This document shows, piece after piece, positions 32,970 to 45,160 of a stretch of DNA of 64,000 bases. How positions within the stretch are numbered: the first letter of the stretch is position 1; each line of letters starts with the position of its first letter. The notes below the pieces were generated by a model. The model ran no database searches and had not been told where the DNA came from. It saw only the letters and a program-made list of their open reading frames with translations. This stretch comes from Homarus americanus (taxonomy: Eukaryota > Arthropoda > Malacostraca > Decapoda > Nephropidae): positions 868,319 to 932,318 of the forward strand of contig NW_024724368.1 in assembly GCF_018991925.1 (NCBI RefSeq), read 5' to 3'. The position numbers were made by a program, and so were the translations under genes.

Positions 32970-34005
32970 GTGGCAGGGTATAGTAGGGTAGTGGCAGGGT
33001 GTAGTAGGGTAGTGGCAGGGTATAGTAGGGTAGTGGCTGGGTATAGTAGGGTAGTGGCTGGGTATAGTAGGGTAGTGGCTGGGTATAGTAGGGTAGTGGC
33101 TGGGTATAGTAGGGTAGTGGCTGGGTATAGTAGGTAGTGGCAGGTATAGTAGGGTAGTGGCTGGGCATAGTAGGTAGTACAAGGTATAGTAGGGTAGTGG
33201 CAAAGGTATAGTAGGGCAGGCAGGGTATAGTAGGTAGTGGCTGCATAGTAGGCAGTGGCAGGGCATAGTGCAGGGTAGTGGCAGGCATAGTAGGGTAGTG
33301 GCAGGCATGCAGGGTAGTGGCAGGGTATAGCAGTGGCAGTGGCAGGTAGTAGGGTAGTGGCTGGGCATAGTAGGGTAAAGTGGCTGTATAGTAGGGCAGT
33401 GACAGGGCAGGCAGGGCAGTGGCAGGCATAGTAGGCAGTGGCTGTATAGCAGGGCAGTGGCACAGAACTAGCAGGGTAGTGGCAGGGTATAGTAGGCAGT
33501 GGCAGGCATAGTAGGCAGTGGCAGGCAGGGTAGTGGCTGGGTATAGTAGGGTAGTGGCAGGGTATAGTAGGGTAGTGGCAAGGTATAGTAGGGTAGTGGC
33601 AGGGTATAGTAGGGTAGTGGCTGGGTATAGTAGGGTAGTGGCAAGGTATAGTAGGGTAGTGGCAAGGTATAGTAGGGTAGTGGCAGGGTATAGTAGGGTA
33701 GTGGCTGGGTATAGTAGGGTAGTGGCAAGGTATAGTAGGGTAGTGGCTGGGTATAGTAGGGTAGTGGCAGGGTATAGTAGGGTAGTGGCAGGGTATAGTA
33801 GGGGACTCCACACCCTCCCTCCCCTCCTAGTGGTCTAGTTCACCCTGATACCGGGTAATAGCAGGGTAGTGGCAGGGTATAGTAGGGTAGTGGCAGGGCT
33901 GGGTATAGTAGGGTAGTGGCTGGGTATAGTAGGGTAGTGGCTGGGTATAGTAGGGTAGTGGCTGGGTATAGTAGGGTAGTGGCTGGGTATAGTAGGGTAG
34001 ATGTA
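32970..34005 (+). repeat. 1-kb, 21-bp minisatellite with decayed centre
   Basis: Unit GGGTAGTGGCNGGGTATAGTA, with N-positions mostly T or A (CTGGG, CAGGG, CAAGG variants). Clean units cover 32970-33130, 33525-33800 and 33850-34005. The centre (33131-33524) has many small deletions around 'gcaggcatagtaggcagtgg'. The 301- and 285-codon minus frames (PTIPCHY heptads) come from the 21-bp period. Confidence 0.97.
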
Positions 34006-34039
34006 GGGTATTAGCATGGTGATGATGGGGTACTGCGAA

Positions 34040-34155
34040 ACATCCCATAACAGTATGCAACACATCTCATGACAGTGTAACACATCACATAACAGGAGGC
34101 GCAATACATCACATAACAGGGTGCAACACATCCCATAACAGGGTGCAACACGTGT
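34040..34155 (+). repeat. 22-bp minisatellite, ~5 units
   Basis: Unit CATCCCATAACAGGGTGCAA plus CA; early units have deletions. Directly follows the 21-bp array but is unrelated in sequence. Confidence 0.88.
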
Positions 34156-36384
34156 GAGCGCTGGGGCTGACAGGCTGCGGTAACATCAGGCCTCCAGAAG
34201 TAAATGTCAGCGGGTGCAACAAGAGGTAAAGCCCCTACAGCGTCCCCCTGGCTGACCCCAGCAGGGCCGCCCCTACGTACGCTGCGGTCAACCACCTCCA
34301 TTGTTCCTCTCCTCCAACTAACTGCTGGAGCACCTTGCTATTATAATTTATTTGCAGCTACTAGACCAATCGGTGTAAATAATGAATGTTAGATCACTCG
34401 CCGTATCTGTCCTGGGTTTTCTTGTCTATTATGACGCACCACAACAGCAAAGGTTAATCTAGAAAGAAACTTTGCCTTTTTGTCATAAGTGGAAATATAT
34501 ATGTGTGTTGGGTGTCTGTTGAATGAAGGAACAGTGTTTGTTAAGGTGGCTGGAGATCTTACAAGTGGAGGGCAGGACACACCATGGTCCGTTTATTGTT
34601 GTCTTAAAGACTTGTTCAACCTGCTGGGGTAAAGCACCTCGTACAGCATGTTAAGTTAAGAAGGTGTAGAGTGTCGCCTAGTTCGAATAAATTAGTGGCA
34701 AGACGCGAGGAGCTACAGTATAATGTTTGATGTCTGCATCATGTGAAGCAAGAGAAGAAGAGTGGCAGTTCTACACGTGTTTCTGGGACAATACTCCAGC
34801 ACCGAAGGTCACAATGGCATTTATTGTAACATCAGCTAAAAAAATAACAATATGTCAAAGATTGCAAGTAAAGGTACAAAAAAACACAGCTAATGACTGG
34901 ACCGCCCGCAACCGTTGTGGACGATGGTCAAGCACAAAGGACACGCCAAGTGTCCAGGCATAAACGTCTCTCGTGGATGAGGTGCCAGTTGTGGGTATTA
35001 ATGGCATCATCACATCACCTGACCCTCTCACACCATGGCAGCACAAAGCAACCGTCATATAGTCCAGAACGTCACCCGGTTTAATTATTTTAAGGTTGTA
35101 ACTGATCAACGCAAGGACTTCTCGTCTTATCAATGAGGTCAGGATCGTCTACGGCAGACCATCACACTTCAGCAGTATTTTAAACAACATTACCGTGTTT
35201 AATAAACATGTACAGTTAAAGTGGACGAGAATAATATATACTTTAAAATGGCAATGAATAGATAACATCTCTGAACTGTACTAGAAATATATGATTCGAA
35301 GATGATACACCAAGCGATTTATTCAGCTCACAAAGTAGAGACACATCATATCTATTTATACAGTTGATATGTGTGTGTGTGTGTGTGTCACCCGAGGCAG
35401 GTAAACAGTGGCAGCATTCCCACACTAGTGGTCGTCCCCCCACTGCCTGTATACCTCAGTCTCCTCAAACACCAGGAAGCTGGCGTCTGTCATTCATTTC
35501 CGGTGTTGACCACGCGCGCTAGAGGCTGACGCTGACCCATTGTGACCTTAATACTCTGATATTAATATAATTGCTCATTAAGGGTATTATCTGAGGTTCA
35601 CCACACAACACTGTAGGCGGGAGTGTGACTGTTAACTGACCTGTGGCAGGAAGTCAACAACCAATATGGTAACCAGTTTATGGCTTGTGGTCCTCACCTC
35701 GCCCGCTGCCAGAGGTACTGAAGTATTGTGTGGTGTGAGAGAAAGGCGGAAGTGATATGAGTGGTTCTCAAAACCAAGTAAATAAATTATCTGATGCCCC
35801 CCCCCCCCCGCCGCGCGTGTGTGTGTGTATTCGTAGATGTTAATTTGACCATTACACTGTAGACACCACACAGTAAAAAAGCGTTGTGTCATGTAGATTT
35901 ACTTGTAAACTCAGTAACACAGAAGACATAGTTCATATCCAGTATTTTGATAAATAATTTACAAACGTCTACCATCTTTGAGGTTTTTGTGATTGGACTA
36001 CGACACTCACAACACATCCTGCGTCCGTCAGCACAGCTTTACACATCCCTATACTTGTACTACTCAGTGTAACATCCTGATAAACATGACATTTTCTTTT
36101 TCTTTTTTTTTACTTTTTAAATGTTAACTCTTTTGTTAACATCTGTTTCCTCTCCTCACGCGGTCACATCCTGTTGGTGCCGCCGTCGGACCACTGCCAT
36201 CCGATACCGTGTTAACCAATCTACCATAGCGAGTGAATGGTGTATCATAGGAAATATAGAGATTACCTGAGAAATACCACCTTTTGCCAAACTGGATACC
36301 CCTACCTGACCCCCGACTATCCCCCAACATCCTTCCCCCTGATACTCTACCTGATTCCTCTCTCCCAGTCACCCAGCATGATAC
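34156..36384. other. Mostly unique sequence
   Basis: Short GT run at 35370-35388 and a C13 run followed by GCCGCGCGTGTGTGTG (35797-35830; alternating purine-pyrimidine, Z-DNA prone). A GC-rich patch (34190-34310) has no recognised product. Open frames of up to 96 codons look incidental. Confidence 0.45.
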
Positions 36385-36510
36385 CCTCCCCCCGACACCC
36401 TGCCTAACACCCTCCTTCGTAACACCCTCTCCCCGACACCCTGCCTAACACCCTCCTCCCTGACACGCTCCCCCCGACACCCTGCCTGACACCCTGCTCC
36501 TTGACACCGG
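36385..36510 (+). repeat. ~42-bp C-rich tandem repeat, three units
   Basis: Units start with CCCCGACACCCTGCCT at about 36391, 36434 and 36472 and diverge in the second half. Confidence 0.75.
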
Positions 36511-36556
36511 CCGGTATTTTACATTCTTGCAATTCATGTTTGGGTTTTAAATTTCT

Positions 36557-36708
36557 GGGTCACGTGAAGCGTAGCACTCAGGTTATTTTACCTTACGATG
36601 AACCTCCCTAAAGTAAACCTAACCTAACTTAACCTTCAAAGGTAGAGTTGGGGTGTTTAATCATTTGGTGAAAGAAGCTACAGGGAAGGGGCTTATCTTT
36701 TGGTGATC
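36557..36708. mobile_element. CCTAA-core fold-back MITE, copy B
   Basis: Left arm 'gggtcacgtgaag' through 'ttattttacc', CCTAA/CTTAA core (36617-36634), then right arm 'ggggtgtttaatcatttggt' ending 'ttggtgatct'. Arms pair with several mismatches over about 60 bp. Confidence 0.82.
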
Positions 36709-39304
36709 TAAATTACCTGCATGTGAGAATGAGACTCATGGTCTCAGGCGCCCTCTAATGGTCTCTAACTTCCATGGTGACGTTGCCAAGTACCAACATC
36801 ACAAACACAGTAACATAACGATGGGAACTTACAAAGGACCGTAAAGATATTCTTCTGTAATTCCCGTATAGTCTGCCACTATAAGCCGTATGAACCCAGT
36901 TTCTTATTTATGTTATAGACTGCTTAACACAGATTTATTTAGTACCTCAAACTTACATACAAAAGTGTGATTAAGAAGGTATTCACAGAGACCCATGAGC
37001 GTGGTTGAGAAATGATGCCGTCGTGCTGTTGGTTGATTCATGGTCAGTGTCAAACACAGGGCGCGTCTCACTGCTGCTGTGTCTTGCATCATCACACCGC
37101 CTGACCCCAACAATTAATTGGTTTCGCCTCGTCATGGAACATTATTACCCGGAATATTTTTGCTGATGTATGAAAGAAATCTGTATAAACATCTGACCCT
37201 CGACGACTCTTTACAAACTTCCTGATGACGTAGGGAGGTGATGCAGTGTGTCGTGTCCTCAAGATGGAGTTTCACATCATAATACTGAATCATTACAGAG
37301 AATAGAGGGCTAATTACCCTCCAACGATCCTTCTGCTGGGTACATAGGAATAGGTTGCCTTCAGTGCATTCATCTATCCGTTGATTAACAAGTTTTCCTC
37401 CGATATAGATCATTTTATTGCTTTGAAACTTTATGCTAGTGTCCTACATCTGCGGAAAATAATACCCGTCCCTGGATAGTATAGAAAGGAACAGTAAAGA
37501 TATAATGCCATATATTTAGCGAGGACACGATTGTTTTTATCTGTTGGAGTGAAGAAAAAATTCTATTGGTTTTTGTGATGAGAATTATCTTCCTAAAAAT
37601 CTTATCATAATTACCACTAAAAAGGAAGATGAAATGAGGTTTTTAATTGTACTAATGAAATCCTCGCACTTGTGTTCACTCCTCTAAGAACACCACACGC
37701 GGGAGCATGAGGGGAAGCCTCAAACTGGATAACGCATGAAAGATTTTTCTTCCTGATTTGACTGAAGGATGTTATTTGCCTTGTGAGGGATGATTTTTCT
37801 TCAAGGTCGTCTCCACACTACTTATGTGCATCTTTTACTGTTCAACTTACTCTGGACTAAATTAAATTCTGAAATATGTGTATTAAATATGTTTAATTAC
37901 TAAAAGTGTTTTTTTTTAACCTGCCAGCGCGGGAAGTCACCCGCCCAGGTGCTAAATGTATACTGTACACCTTCAGGTATATTAGGCGCGTCGTGTGTGT
38001 GTGGAATGTTAATTGTGAGCCTCCAGTCACCCCACATCCTTCGTAATGGAACCCACGTAATGTTCTGATGGTCAAATGATAAAATAAATCAAGCTCTGAA
38101 TAGAACATAAATAAAAAAGTAATCAGAGTATCATTGCCGTCAGTTTCGTAGGAAAACTATTAATTTCACTTCAATTTGTTTTTAATGCGGAAAATACTGT
38201 TTTGTTACCCCATTTAAGCTATTCTGTAGAGGGTACAACTATCATAACACACTGTAATTTTTATGTGAGACTGATTTATGCTACCTACATTTATTGGTGT
38301 TCAGAGAATGAAGTTAACTATCCAGACTCCCGAGGCATTGTGGCAGGTGAGAACAAAGTGAGGAGGACACTGATATCAGGTAATATCTCCTCTGCTGACG
38401 TCGCCAGCTTTGTGGCTAATATTGGCTCCATATCTGACAGCAATCAGGGCCGACACGTCTGTGGTTCCACAACTGGAAATCCTTTCACCTGGATGACAAC
38501 AAGAGGCAGACGGTTATGGCTTCTGCAGCGGCTCTCAGTACACACCATTCACACACAGAGACAACTATTCTCATCACCGTCGTCGCCGCGTCAAAGAAAA
38601 ACCAAATCGAAGTTTTTTTTTTAACCCTTACTTCCTTTTTTCCATTACTTCAATCAGCATTCCCGTTGAGGCCCTTAGAGGAGGGCCCAGTTGCGAGGCG
38701 AGGAGCGTGACAGTCCTAACATGAGCAGCAACAAGGCAGTTACTGCTATAAACATAACGAGAAGCTTTCTGCCACCTTGTTTATGTTGACAGATGCTGGG
38801 TGGTGACAAGCCAGGCTCGACCCTCACGCACACCCTAGCCTCGCCATACAGCATCTCGATATATGACCTCGTAAGCTTTTCACCGCTAGTTTTTCAATTC
38901 TCGGGTGTCTTTTATTGATACATAAAAAACTTCCGAAGGGTTGGATAACAATTACAGTGAAGGGAGGAGGCAATTGTGGCTACTGGACAGGGAGTCTAGT
39001 TTTTAAAAGTGATATTTATTTGGGTTTATGACTCGCCTTTATACACAGGCTCAGTTGGCTGTTCACTCCAGGGATAACTAGCAGCCTTGGAGGAGGAACT
39101 TATATGTCGCCTCCTTTACGGATAAAACGATAAAACCACAAACTAGTTGGTAAAGAAAGTGTCTTAACTACCCAACGCTGCCAATCACCATCTGACCTAA
39201 AATGACCCAAAAACTTACACTGAATATTTAGTTTGTTTGTTTATTTAAGAGAAAAGATATGTATTTGTATTGATTGATTTACAGGTGTATTAGTTGTTAA
39301 TAGT
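36709..39304. other. Unique sequence, no recognised gene
   Basis: The longest non-repeat frame is 140 codons on plus (38202-38624). It contains VASFVANIGSISDSNQG and NPFTWMTTRGRRLW, but no family is recognised and the ATG context is ordinary. A 93-codon minus frame lies at 37132-37413. A T run is at 37909-37917. Confidence 0.4.
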
Positions 39305-39307
39305 ATG

Positions 39308-39310
<3 letters not shown>

Positions 39311-39347
<37 letters not shown>

Positions 39348-39475
39348 TCTCTCTCTCTCTTTTCTTTTCTCTTTATTCCCTCTACATCCTCCTCCTCATC
39401 ATCGTGATCTTTCTTCTTCTACTACTCTTTCCTTTTCATCCTCGTCTTTCCTTCTTCTTTCTCCTCCTTCCCTTC
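39311..39475 (+). repeat. (CT)n run and C/T-rich flank
   Basis: CT units 39311-39360 with one interruption, then TTC/CTC-rich sequence. Confidence 0.92.
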
Positions 39476-39792
39476 CCCATTTCTTTTTTTCGTCACCCCA
39501 TTTAGCGTTCACTGTGTTCTCTTGTCCGACTGGCCTTTCAGATGAACGATATTCTCTCTTTTTTTTCAACCATAGTTCAAAATTGTTCACACGTCAAGAG
39601 AACATTCAGCTATATGTTGAACGTAACACTTGAACAACATAAACAGCATATTGCATGTTGTGACTTTGGTGTTCTACCCTGCTGGATAGGTCTGAAGTCT
39701 TATGAAATGCCTTTATATATAAGTAGGTACTGATGCGGTGTCGTTGCATAGAAGACGAAGAACTTTGATATTGTCCTGAAAATATTTTGTTT

Positions 39793-39890
39793 GGATCACC
39801 TGAAGATTATTATACAACTCTTTCATAATGACGATTAACCTAACGCTAACCTAACCTAACCAAATCTTACTTAAGCTAGCGTTCATATGG
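39793..39890. mobile_element. CCTAA-core fold-back MITE, copy C (right arm decayed)
   Basis: A perfect outer left arm GGATCACCTGAAGATTA at 39793 is followed by a diverged inner arm and CCTAA core (39839-39861). The right side keeps only 'ctagcgtt'-like sequence. Confidence 0.6.
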
Positions 39891-40116
39891 TATTACTCAC
39901 TCTCTATGGGTGTACCAACGAGAAGTGTTTGGCTATGTTGTTTCTACCTTCTCACCACCAGTACCACACTTCCGCAACGTAACTATGGTATCTGGTCATG
40001 CACATACACCGCTGCTTCTGGCATTATAATATCTTAATAATATTCATTTATTTTACGTCACCAACTTTTGTCTTCATCATTCTGAGAAACAACGATTTTA
40101 CTTAACTGAAAATTAG

Positions 40117-40148
40117 GAGGAGAAGAAGAAGAAGAAGAAGAAGAAGAA
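40117..40148 (+). repeat. (GAA)n microsatellite
   Basis: Nine or more GAA units. Confidence 0.93.
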
Positions 40149-40192
40149 TTAATTTCTTTTCTAAAATGCTTTGCAAATATCACAGAGCACAC

Positions 40193-40262
40193 TCAACCTA
40201 ACCTAACCAAACATTACTCAACCTAACGTAAACTAACCCAACTTAAACTAACCTAATCTAAT
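40193..40262 (+). repeat. Degenerate CCTAA run
   Basis: CCTAA, CATTA, CCCAA and CTTAAACTAA variants just upstream of copy D. Possibly the remains of another element. Confidence 0.7.
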
Positions 40263-40300
40263 TCTGTAACTGTACCGGGAAGACTGTAATATATAAAACA

Positions 40301-40482
40301 AACCTCACCTGAAGATTAGCCCCTCCCAGATTAACTTTCTTAACGTCTAACCTATCCTAACCTATCCTTACCTAGTCTAACCTAACCTAACTTAGTCTAA
40401 CCTAACCTAACCTCCCTAGGTAGCGTTGGGGTGCTTAATCGTCAGGTGAAATAAGCTATGGGGGCTAATCTTCAGGTGATCC
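40301..40482. mobile_element. CCTAA-core fold-back MITE, copy D (best right arm)
   Basis: Left arm CTCACCTGAAGATTAG at 40304. Core of CCTAA, CCTAT and TTAGTCTAA pentamers (40349-40413). The right arm runs 'ggtagcgttggggtgcttaa', 'tcaggtgaaataagct' and closes TCTTCAGGTGATCC minus its first two bases. Outer ends pair for 14 of 16 bases. Confidence 0.87.
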
Positions 40483-40677
40483 AAAAATTTGTACTTAATA
40501 TAAGGATGTAATTTACTATTCCGCTACTTCCTGTGTAGGACGGTGTTGCCTGGGGTGATTCCCTACGCCCCGGGAGGTCACGTGTCCTGTGTGTTGCGCC
40601 ACGTCGTTAAAAATGAATTTATAACTTTCTGCTTTTAATTGACAAATGTAATCTCATCACGTGTGTTATTAGCATGT

Positions 40678-40744
<67 letters not shown>
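40678..40744 (+). repeat. (CT)n microsatellite, 67 bp
   Basis: Uninterrupted CT run. Confidence 0.97.
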
Positions 40745-40747
<3 letters not shown>

Positions 40748-40978
40748 GAACATGTTTGAGCCAGTTGGTGAGAGCAAGACAGACACAACTACAAGAATAA
40801 GAGAGACAGAAAAATATATTACGTCAATCATTTGTGGGATCCCCGCTACGCCTTCTCTCCACTCCCCCTCGACCCTTCTGTCCATCCACCCTTCCTCAAC
40901 CCTCCCTATCTCCTCCAGCCCCCTCCCAGCCCCCCAAACTCACCCCTTCCACTTCCTCTAGCTTCTAACCTCGGTTGA

Positions 40979-40979
<1 letters not shown>

Positions 40980-41031
<52 letters not shown>
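40980..41031 (+). repeat. (AAT)n microsatellite, 52 bp
   Basis: Seventeen AAT units. Confidence 0.97.
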
Positions 41032-41032
<1 letters not shown>

Positions 41033-41120
41033 TACAGGTCCTGTGGGGGGGAGGGGGATAAACTCACACACGGATCTGGATCCAAACCTTAACTTTCATA
41101 GTAGTGGTGGATTTTGGTTT

Positions 41121-41172
41121 GTTAAGGTTAGGTTAGGTTAGGTTAAGTTAAGTTTGGTTCGGTTAGGTTAGA
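41121..41172 (+). repeat. TTAGG-like run
   Basis: GTTAAGGTTAGGTTAGGTTA followed by TTAAG and TTCGG variants. It lies in the opposite orientation to the MITE cores and without recognisable arms. Confidence 0.75.
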
Positions 41173-42539
41173 TTCTATCGACCTTGATTGTACTGAGGGC
41201 GAGAAGTGTTCCAGCTTAGGTCCATCACTTCAAACCTGAGTATCATGAGCAATAGTTTTCGTTTTCGAGTTAGAACGATCATGGGACATTTACTACCAAT
41301 ATTTAATATTTATGATACTGTATAGGTAACAAGAGGGAAGAAAGTCCTACTGCACAGATTTATTATTTTGCTTCTCATTGTGTTGCCTTGAAGAGAGAGA
41401 GAGGGAGAAAAAATATATATAAAATGTTGGTGTGATAATACACCAGGAGGGGGTGTGTGGGGTCCCACGGTGAGCGAGTTTATATCAGAGGAACGTTTGT
41501 TCCAGGCAACAAATGACCCAGTAGTAAAACGGGAAAACCGAGGGGAAGCTGACGCCGGCGAGGCTTCGAATGTGTCGCCTCCGTCATACTGCACAAAAAT
41601 ACACGACGCGATTTTTTCAGGTGAGGATAAGTGAAAGACTAACCTCTATGGCCCCGGCTAAGTCGAACTCTTTACTGTACAATAGATTCATTTTACCTCC
41701 GCAATACCTGGGAAAATCGCCCCTGACTCGGTACTGGGGGCTTACCTACTCAAAACCAACTCCCTTTCTTTTACCCTTTCCAACCTATTCAAAAATTCCC
41801 ACGGATGTGGTCCAGGCCTCCGCGGCGGCGAGCCAACCCCAGCCTTGTGTAGGACGGTGGGGAGGCGTTTGTCCTTCGACCAGACGCCAGTTCCCACAGG
41901 ATTGCCCTAAATATGAAGACAGATAGGACCTGGGCGGTCCTGCCTGTGGGGGAATTTATGAAATGGATTACTGCCTATTACGGGGTCATGCCAGAGGTGA
42001 CGCCAGTATGCCAGGAATTCTGAAAATGAGGGAATTCCCACGAAGGCTGCCACTCATTACCACCTGATGACTGTCTGTCGTGATGTGTCACGCTCAAGTA
42101 ACAACACCGCCAGTGTCGAATAATTTTACGGATTTCTAAATAACTAAATAAATTAATAAAAAAATATAAAAAGAGATAACTGTATTGTACTACACTCATA
42201 CACAAACCTACAAATACACATATACTGTACGACGATCACTGCTTAAGGTCGTCAGTATTGATTTTCTACGAGCGGGATGAGTGCGAGGGCAGGAGTCACT
42301 TATATACTTCACATAATTAGTAATTAGATATACCTGACACCTGGGTTAATCTTATGTGTTCGCCATGTGTAATAGTATTCGCAATATCTGTGGTCTCCAT
42401 TACCCGGTATTTACCTTACAGAAGGAAGTGGTAGTCAATAACAAGAACATCAGAGCGGGGAAAAATAAGTTCTTTCTGTCAGTTTCAGTCAGTCTGTTGG
42501 TCAGTTGGTCACTCAGTCATTTAATCAATCAGTCAGACA
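41173..42539. other. Unique sequence with a modest hairpin
   Basis: Outer arms TTCCCACAGG (41891-41900) and CCTGTGGG-GGAA (41943-41954) enclose AGGACC/GGTCCT (41935 region). A 118-codon plus frame (41570-41926) has no recognised domain, and a GC-rich CpG-containing patch lies at 41810-41890. Confidence 0.4.
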
Positions 42540-42790
42540 TCGTACACTGCCCTTCACTACTACCCCCACCACTACAACCATACTACCACTATCAGTACTA
42601 CCACTCATATCACCACTACCACTACTACTATCACCACAACTACCGACAGCATCACCACTACCACCACCGTACACCTTAGTCAACAAAGAGACTATACATT
42701 GCCCTCCACCACCACTATCACTACCACCACCACAATTCATTCTACCCAGACACCACCAACACCACCACCATACACAAGAGAGACCACCAT
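42540..42790 (+). repeat. ACC/ACT triplet tract
   Basis: Interrupted CCACCACTA units; overlapping frames are His/Pro/Thr artefacts. Confidence 0.85.
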
Positions 42791-43359
42791 TATGTCACCA
42801 TCAACAAGTGTTGCCAACTTTGTGTGGGAATCCTTCACAGGACACCGCCTGGGCCCGACTTGGCAACATCGGTCGATTTGTCTGCAGATGAATAGAAAAT
42901 GATGACTGCGCGCTTTCCGTTTGTGTACACAGGAAAATTGATTTTTACTGCGTGAGCGTAGCGGGTGAGACGGCCAGCCTGCTCAAGTGACATTGCAAGA
43001 GAGTATGACCGTCAGACCTACACACACTCCATACGTACTGCAGCCCCAGCCGCTCTGAACTCCATCCTCGCCATGTCTATATCAACAGCAGAACACACTG
43101 AATGGAACTGATACCCGCATTCAGCAACGAAAATGCACCAAGGAAACCCGTCAACAGTGATTGTTACGTAGCAGTATGTTGCAATTGATCGCTGTTGACT
43201 AAGTAAGCATCACACGTTGCAGCCCTCACGAGAGACGGACCTGCGCCACACACACACTACCTTCCCTTCAGGTGCCCGGACAGTCGTGTGTAGACCCTTA
43301 GTGTTTTATCGTTCTGGTCACCAAACAGCTTGTGCGCGGGCGTGTTGGTTCCTCTGTTT

Positions 43360-43360
<1 letters not shown>
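42791..43360. other. Unique sequence
   Basis: No repeat or recognisable frame; a short CA run is at 43247-43257. Confidence 0.4.

Positions 43361-43391
<31 letters not shown>
43361..43391 (+). repeat. (GT)n microsatellite
   Basis: Fifteen GT units. Confidence 0.95.
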
Positions 43392-43394
<3 letters not shown>

Positions 43395-43433
43395 ACCGTG
43401 GTGGGCTGGAGAAAACTCGTAATTCCAGCCCTC

Positions 43434-43590
43434 AGCACAGTCATCAAACCCTCCAACACCATCACCTACCCCTCCAACACCATCATCAGCCCCTTCAACA
43501 CCATCACCAACCCCTTCAACACCATCATCAGCCCCTTCAACACCATCACCAACCCCTTCAACACCACCAATCCCTCCAATACACCACAGG
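43434..43590 (+). repeat. 21-bp minisatellite, ~7 units
   Basis: Units ACCATCACCAACCCCTTCAA plus C, alternating with an ATCATCAGCCCC variant (42-bp dimer). Frames through it repeat NTITNPF/NTIISPF. Confidence 0.93.
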
Positions 43591-43699
43591 CAGGTGGGGC
43601 TGTCCGCTACTGAGATACATTCCTACATCTCTCACCTGACAGCTTCTCCCCCCCCATGTATCAGTTTTCTGTACCCAGCAGTACCTTTGTTTTCTTATC

Positions 43700-43861
43700 C
43701 TGAACTTTTCCCACACTCTCTCTTTTCCTTCACGCTCCCTCTACTCTCTCTCTCCCTCTCCTCCTTTACTTCCTTCGTCAACTTTCCTCTCTATGCATCC
43801 TCCATCAACTCTCATTCATCAACTTCCATCAACTCTCTATTTTCGTCTCCCCTCTCCTCCC

Positions 43862-43901
<40 letters not shown>

Positions 43902-44035
43902 TATCCGTTATAAATCCATCTTTAATCTTCATTTACTCTTTTTTCTCCTTCTCTCTCTCTCTCTTTCTCCATCCCTCCTTCCCTTACCTCACGTTCTCAG
44001 GAGGGAGGGAGAGAGGGAGTCACGAAGGAAGGTGA
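43700..44035 (+). repeat. C/T-rich tract with (CT)n
   Basis: CT runs at 43866-43898 and 43950-43968. Confidence 0.85.
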
Positions 44036-44129
44036 TTTGAATAAGACGGACTGAGGTTGATAAATACTGGTGCTGCCCTTGACGTCTCATCCCGTCTACT
44101 GCAACAACATTAATCAAGGTGCTCCTCCT

Positions 44130-44325
44130 CACCCTGTCTATCCCTTTTGCCTGCTTACCTCCCTCTCCCTTCCCTCCCATCCCCGACTTTCCTTCAAACT
44201 CTTCCCCTCACCAACCCCCCAGCCCCCCCCGCAAAGGACTGTGTTTCCCTCCTCCTTTTCCCCCCTTCCTCTTCATCCCTCCAAGTCACCCCCTTCGCTC
44301 TCAGGACCCTTCCCTTCCCTTCACT
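44130..44325 (+). repeat. C-rich polypyrimidine tract
   Basis: CCCTTCC and CCCCCAGCCCCCCCC blocks; G4 potential on minus. Confidence 0.75.
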
Positions 44326-44406
44326 GTATGCGGAGCCTGTGGGTGACTGCCAGTGTGGGAGCTCTGAATGTTTACAAGTCGAAATTTGGACGACTGGTAG
44401 AACGGG

Positions 44407-44702
44407 CAAGTCCTAATAGGTTCCCAGTGCTAATCTTATCATTAGGGTTGGTGTCTAGTCCTAATGCCCCCTCCCCCTCCCCTCCCCCCTCCAATTTTTA
44501 TAGACCCAACGCTTTATGGGTCATAGTTCAATTGGCCCCCAACTCTTATGAGCTTTCTCAATCCTTAAAGTTGTTCATCGTAAACATTCTTAACTAAGCT
44601 TAATAGTTTTGTTTTTAATGGGTCTTATTTATAGATGAACCCCAAATCCTAATGGCTAAGTCAGATTGGACCATATTGGGACTGGGGTTTTATTAGGACT
44701 TG
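44407..44702. mobile_element. Foldback/MITE-like element, termini CAAGTCCTAATA
   Basis: The left end CAAGTCCTAATAGGTTCCCA and the reverse complement of the right end (CAAGTCCTAATAAAACCCCA) agree at 16 of 20 positions. A second inverted pair, TAGTCCTAATGCC against the right-side 'aaatcctaatggctaa', lies inside. No coding sequence; target duplication not clear (flanks AGAACGGG and GAAACGTT). Confidence 0.62.
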
Positions 44703-44948
44703 GAAACGTTTGACTTATAACTTAAAAGCCAAGAGTAAAGTGATCCATCTTCTCTTACTTCGGAGGAGGTTGTTACCCCGTGTTGTGGCGGTCGGACCTG
44801 AGCTCTGAGGGCCCCCAGCTGCCAGTCACAGTATTATTAAAACACTGGAGGATAGACTGAACTTGTCACTGTAAGCCTCCCTGATGGTGGTGTGTATCTG
44901 CCTACAGCCCGGTTGTACTACATGAGTGTCATCTTATTTTGATATTCA

Positions 44949-45160
44949 GATCACATGAAAATTTGCCACCCTGGCTTATTTCCTCGGTTGATTACACACA
45001 CTAACGTTAACCTAACCTAAAGTTAACCTAACCTAACGCTAACTTAACCTAACCTAACATTAACTTAGCCTAACCTTACCAAACCTCCCCCCCCGCCAGG
45101 TAACGTTAGGGTGTTTACTCACCTGATGAAGCTGGGGTGTCTCAGTAGTTACCTCAAGTA
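44949..45160. mobile_element. CCTAA-core fold-back MITE, copy E (longest core)
   Basis: Left arm 'agatcacatgaaaatttg' and 'ccctggcttatttcctc'. The core of CCTAA/CTTAA units runs 45007-45090. Right arm 'ggtaacgttagggtgttta' and 'gaagctggggtgtct'. Inner arms are well kept; outer arms diverged. Confidence 0.83.

Noticed and set aside
32906..33811. 301-codon and 285-codon minus-strand open frames
   Set aside because: Pure heptad repeats (PTIPCHY) produced by a 21-bp tandem unit without stops. Several frames are open at once and no flanking gene structure exists.
38202..38624. 140-codon plus frame as a gene
   Set aside because: No recognised motif, ordinary AT-rich codon use and low-complexity end; left as unassigned within the unique stretch.
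41570..41926. 118-codon plus frame as a gene
   Set aside because: No recognised domain, Pro/Ser-biased, and overlapped by a hairpin; length is compatible with chance.
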